A stretch of 42,898 bases of DNA from Pseudomonadota bacterium (GTDB lineage: Bacteria > Pseudomonadota > Alphaproteobacteria > Micavibrionales > Micavibrionaceae), in assembly GCA_963204825.1 (NCBI GenBank), contig CAUJHN010000099.1, positions 1-42,898 of the forward strand, given 5' to 3'. The notes under the pieces are model-generated. The model did not search any database. It had not been told where the DNA came from and saw nothing but the letters and a program-made list of their open reading frames with translations. The position numbers were made by a program, and so were the translations under genes. Shown here piece after piece: positions 39,615 to 42,898 of the stretch. Position 1 is the stretch's first letter; each line of letters begins with the position of its first letter.

Positions 39615-42600
39615 ATGGCATCTACCAACATCATTCTTGCTGTTCCAAGCGCGAACTCGTCTGTCAATTACGAGCTTCCGCAGAACGAGTCCGCAAAGCT
39701 TTCTTTCGCTCCTGAAGATATAGACGGCCTTAAGCTTGATGGCGCGGGCGGTTTGAATATCAGCTTTGTGGAAGGCGGAAATGTTACAATCACCAACTTT
39801 CAGGCTTTCATCGATAACGGGAATACGCTCTCGCTTGCAGACGGAACCACCGTTGATCCCAAGCTTTTGTTCAATGCGCTGAAAGGTGAGAATGATAATC
39901 CTTTCCCTGCGCAAGATGTCACGAAGATAGGTATTCCGGCAGAAGGCGTGCAAAGAGAAATCACGCTGGAGCCAGGTAAAAAATATTTATTCAACTTTGA
40001 CCTGTCAGAAACAAAAGGCGCGGACGTTAAAGACGGGAAAATGATTGTCGGCTTCGGAAACGGCAGCCAGATCATCATCGCCAATTACGAAACGGCCATG
40101 GCGGATAAAAATCCTCCGGAGTTAAGCCTTGCCAGCAAAACCTGCGTCGTGACGGGCGATGAGCTTATTACGGACATTCAAAAACTTGCCCAGACGGCAC
40201 CTCTTGAAGAAACCCCTCTTGTCGTAGAAGAAAAGCCTGAGCACAAGCACAAGTCAAAAATCGCTGACGCCGACATGCACGGCAAGGCGGATATCGGACC
40301 TGGCGATCAAACAAAATTGGCGTACAGCGAAGATGATCTGGCCAAGAAGCTGGCTGCGATTGAAACCGCCGCTGGTGGCGCGACAGCCGGCGGCCGTCGT
40401 TCCGGTTATGGCTTTGAAAGCAGATTCACGCCCGATCCATTCAACGGCAAGCCAGACATCGGGCCAATCAACCCAACCGAGCTTGGCTACAGAGCGCCGC
40501 GTCTGACGCCGAGCGAATTCGTTGCGCTCGACACGCCGCCTCCGCCGGCTGATTCAAACCCTATCGCTATAGGTCCCGCAGCCCGGCTGCTGGATGAAAC
40601 AAATCTGGCGGGCGGACCCATAAGCACTTCCGGCGCCATCACGATTGATTTCGGTGCCGACGGCAATGGAGGCATTCGCCCAAATGGGAATTTTTCTGTT
40701 AGTGGCTCCGTCGACAACAATGTGCTGTCTTCGAACGGCGATCCGATTACTGTAACCGTTGTCGGCAACAGCTACATAGGAAAAACTTTCAGTGGTGATG
40801 TCGTTTTTGACCTGGTCATAGATACGAACACCGGCAATTTCGTCTTTACGCAATATCTTCCGCTGGATCACGCAAACGGGAACGATCCAAACGATAAAAT
40901 CGTCATGGATTTTGGTGTCGTCGCAAGAGATGGTGACGGCGATTCCGTATCCACAAGAGTGGAAATCATCATTGCCGATGACGGTCCAAATGCTGCGGGC
41001 GGATCCGGCAGCGTAGATGAGACCGATTTCGGAACAGCAATCTCCACATCTGGCAATATCACCGTTGTCTTTGGCCAGGACGGCCCGGGCCGCGTTCAGG
41101 CGGACGGCACTTTTTCTGCCGGAGGATCGCTGAAGAACGGTGCCCTGACAACGGGCGGCGTGCCAGTTGTCGTTACATCCACACTCAATGGATATGAAGG
41201 AAAAGCCAACGGCGTGACGGTGTTCACGCTTGTTTTGAATCCCGCAACAGGCGCGTTTACGTACACCCAATTCAAGCCGCTTGATCATGGCGACATAAAC
41301 GATCCTAACGATGTTATCCAGTTGACGTTCGGCACGAATGTCGTCGACTTTGACGGTGACAGCGCGCCTGCGCCGATTGTCATTTCCATCTTTGACGACG
41401 TTCCCGAAATCCAATCATGCGGCTGCGGTCCCAAACCCGATGTTGGAATGGAAACGGTCGACGAATCAAATCTTGGGCCTATCGTCGAAACCGGAAAGCT
41501 GGATGCAGATTTCGGATCGGACGTTCCGGGATCTTACGTTTTGAAACCAGGCAGTTTTGTATCCACTGGATCCAAAGCGAACGGCGCGCTCACACATATG
41601 GGTGTGCCCGTGGTGGTCACACTTGAAAACGGTGTTTATGTGGGCAAGGCGGGGACGCTGACGATCTTCACTCTGGAAGTGACGGCGTCTACGGGCGATT
41701 ATAAATTTACTTTGTTCAACACGCTGGATCATGCGGACGCAAGCAACCCTGACGATGTCATCGTGCTCGATTTTGGCGTTATTGTTTATGATTACGAAGG
41801 CGATTCCGCAGAAGGCCTTATCCGTATCAATGTTAAAGATGATGCGCCTGTCGCAAACGACGACAGCAGAAGCCTGCCTGAAGGCGGCGGCACCGTCACC
41901 GGAAACGTGACGACGAATGACGTATCCGGTCAGGATACGCCAGCGGTTGTTACCCAGATTGTTTTCCAGGGCGTTACATATACGCTTCCTGCGAACGGCA
42001 ATAATGTGACGATTCCGGGCGCGCACGGAACGCTCGTCATTAATAAGGACGGCGTATACACATACACCTCCAATCCTAACGCGACGGGCATTGATCAATT
42101 CACCTATACGCTGCGTGATTTTGATGGTGACAGCGATACCGCCATTCTTTCGATCACCGTAACGGACACGGATACTATTCCTGATATCATTAAACCTGCG
42201 GACGAGATCGTGGATGAAACGAATCTTGTCAGTGGTGTAATCACGGAGACGGGAACGATTGTCGCAGACTTCAAAGACGACGGTCCCGGCACAATCAGCG
42301 GGAACGGCAACTTTGCGTCGTCGGGTTCTAAGCTGAACGGTGCTCTGACCTCGAACGGTCTTGCCGTTGTCGTTACTTACGCAAACGGCGTTTACACAGG
42401 AAAAGCTGGGGCAACGACCGTGTTTACACTGGAGATTGCTACAAACGGTTCCTATACGTTCAAGCAGTTTGAACAGCTGGATCACGCCGACGGGGCAAAC
42501 CCGAACGACGTGATTGCTCTGGATTTCGGTGTCGTTGCAACGGATGCCGACGGTGATATCGCAACGACGACCGTGACGGTACGCGTCCTCGATGACGCAC

Positions 42601-42898
42601 CGGACGCACGCGACGACGGATCAAGCGTTGCGGAAGGCGGCACAGTATCCGGCAACGTTACAAGCAATGACGTTTCCGGTCAGGATGTCCCCGGAAAAGT
42701 GACAAAGGTGACATTTAATGGCGTTAGCCAGGATGTGCCTTTATCCGGTCAGCTGAGCGTAGTTGGCACGTACGGAACGTTGAAGATAGACCAATCCGGC
42801 GCCTGGACCTACACGGCGAACGCGAATGCGGATGGTATAGATAACTTCACCTATACGCTGCGTGATTTTGATGGAGATATCGATACCGCCATTCTTTC
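39615..42898 (+). CDS. Giant type I secreted repeat protein, 3' end beyond window
   Basis: The frame starts at ATG 39615 with AAGGAG 7 bases before it and runs open through the right edge (at least 1094 residues), without signal peptide. Residues 1-95 and about 111-195 are two related copies of an N-terminal module (strand pattern ISFVEGGNVTITNF and VGFGNGSQIIIANY). A charged linker follows with TAAG at 251-254 and GGRRSGYGFESRF. From about residue 324 come T1SS-143-type repeats, each starting DET/DES and ending LDHADxxNPxDVI-LDFGV-DxDGD, starting at about 40587, 41017, 41457 and 42210. Ig/cadherin-like modules follow the third and fourth (GNVTTNDVSGQD). This is a LapA/BapA-like adhesin type. 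The C-terminal RTX and secretion signal would lie beyond the window. Confidence 0.88.
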   Translation, partial: MASTNIILAVPSANSSVNYELPQNESAKLSFAPEDIDGLKLDGAGGLNISFVEGGNVTITNFQAFIDNGNTLSLADGTTVDPKLLFNALKGENDNPFPAQDVTKIGIPAEGVQREITLEPGKKYLFNFDLSETKGADVKDGKMIVGFGNGSQIIIANYETAMADKNPPELSLASKTCVVTGDELITDIQKLAQTAPLEETPLVVEEKPEHKHKSKIADADMHGKADIGPGDQTKLAYSEDDLAKKLAAIETAAGGATAGGRRSGYGFESRFTPDPFNGKPDIGPINPTELGYRAPRLTPSEFVALDTPPPPADSNPIAIGPAARLLDETNLAGGPISTSGAITIDFGADGNGGIRPNGNFSVSGSVDNNVLSSNGDPITVTVVGNSYIGKTFSGDVVFDLVIDTNTGNFVFTQYLPLDHANGNDPNDKIVMDFGVVARDGDGDSVSTRVEIIIADDGPNAAGGSGSVDETDFGTAISTSGNITVVFGQDGPGRVQADGTFSAGGSLKNGALTTGGVPVVVTSTLNGYEGKANGVTVFTLVLNPATGAFTYTQFKPLDHGDINDPNDVIQLTFGTNVVDFDGDSAPAPIVISIFDDVPEIQSCGCGPKPDVGMETVDESNLGPIVETGKLDADFGSDVPGSYVLKPGSFVSTGSKANGALTHMGVPVVVTLENGVYVGKAGTLTIFTLEVTASTGDYKFTLFNTLDHADASNPDDVIVLDFGVIVYDYEGDSAEGLIRINVKDDAPVANDDSRSLPEGGGTVTGNVTTNDVSGQDTPAVVTQIVFQGVTYTLPANGNNVTIPGAHGTLVINKDGVYTYTSNPNATGIDQFTYTLRDFDGDSDTAILSITVTDTDTIPDIIKPADEIVDETNLVSGVITETGTIVADFKDDGPGTISGNGNFASSGSKLNGALTSNGLAVVVTYANGVYTGKAGATTVFTLEIATNGSYTFKQFEQLDHADGANPNDVIALDFGVVATDADGDIATTTVTVRVLDDAPDARDDGSSVAEGGTVSGNVTSNDVSGQDVPGKVTKVTFNGVSQDVPLSGQLSVVGTYGTLKIDQSGAWTYTANANADGIDNFTYTLRDFDGDIDTAIL
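41457..42898 (+). repeat. Super-repeat of 143-type module plus Ig-like module
   Basis: A unit of 753 bp (251 residues), a T1SS-143-type module followed by an Ig-like module, starts at 41457 and again at 42210 and runs to the edge. Bases near 42101-42150 and 42847-42898 are almost identical (for example ACGCTGCGTGATTTTGATGG in both), so the duplication is recent or homogenised. Confidence 0.75.

Noticed and set aside
41466-42485. 339-codon minus-strand open frame inside the second giant gene
   Set aside because: Antisense to the repeats, with periodic composition that reflects the repeats; no own motif.

Overview
The window looks like chromosomal DNA of a Gram-negative alphaproteobacterium. 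Pointers are the GreB with an acidic N-terminal extension, an NDUFA9-type reductase, a surA-rsmA pair, promoters fitting the sigma-EcfG general stress consensus (GGAAC-N16/17-CGTT), FNR-type boxes, and very large type I secreted proteins. A Rhodospirillales- or Micavibrio-like lineage is plausible, but I cannot place it from sequence alone. No phage, IS element, CRISPR array or rRNA is visible; one tRNA-Ser(GGA) is present. Genes are densely packed, often in convergent pairs whose 3' ends overlap by about 17-28 bases.

Layout. 1-1103: pssA (cut by the left edge) and psd, the phosphatidylethanolamine branch of lipid synthesis. 1292-6072: a LOG-family phosphoribohydrolase, a diguanylate cyclase, a stand-alone alanyl-tRNA editing protein and a UvrD/PcrA helicase. 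6075-11423: a secreted DUF1223 protein with a stress-type promoter, an NDUFA9-like protein, surA-rsmA, gmk and a short-chain dehydrogenase. 11615-15341: an ArsR/BigR-like regulator, two glycosyltransferases in one operon, an ABHD10-like hydrolase and a small membrane protein. 15400-18245: a possible small RNA, tRNA-Ser, arsC, and a redox-looking block in which a Crp/Fnr regulator with a cysteine-rich tail lies between two genes that each have an FNR-type box. 18267-24097: greB, an MFS exporter, a YbaL/KefB-type antiporter, a SIMPL protein and a MATE exporter.

24361-28461 is a 1366-residue RTX/cadherin-like secreted protein. It is followed by an rsmC-like methyltransferase and a HAD phosphatase, then a solitary ClpA/ClpB-D1-like AAA ATPase that lacks the usual pore-loop tyrosine. 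31252-36267 holds serB, pdxJ, serC and serA: the whole phosphorylated serine pathway plus one step of pyridoxal phosphate synthesis. Here serB has an in-frame TAA at codon 23 of its expected reading frame, and serA is preceded, without any stop, by an open frame coding for a separate small-protein motif. 36290-39437 holds csbD and a succinate-semialdehyde-type dehydrogenase, both behind sigma-EcfG-type promoters, and between them a CheY-like receiver with an all-helical partner. From 39615 to the right edge runs a second giant type I secretion substrate made of about 143-residue repeats and Ig/cadherin-like modules.

The most notable observations are the cysteine-tailed Crp/Fnr regulator with FNR boxes on both flanks, the three sigma-EcfG promoters, the serB nonsense codon, the open frame fused upstream of serA, the pore-loop-altered AAA protein, and the unusual N terminus of the second secreted giant.
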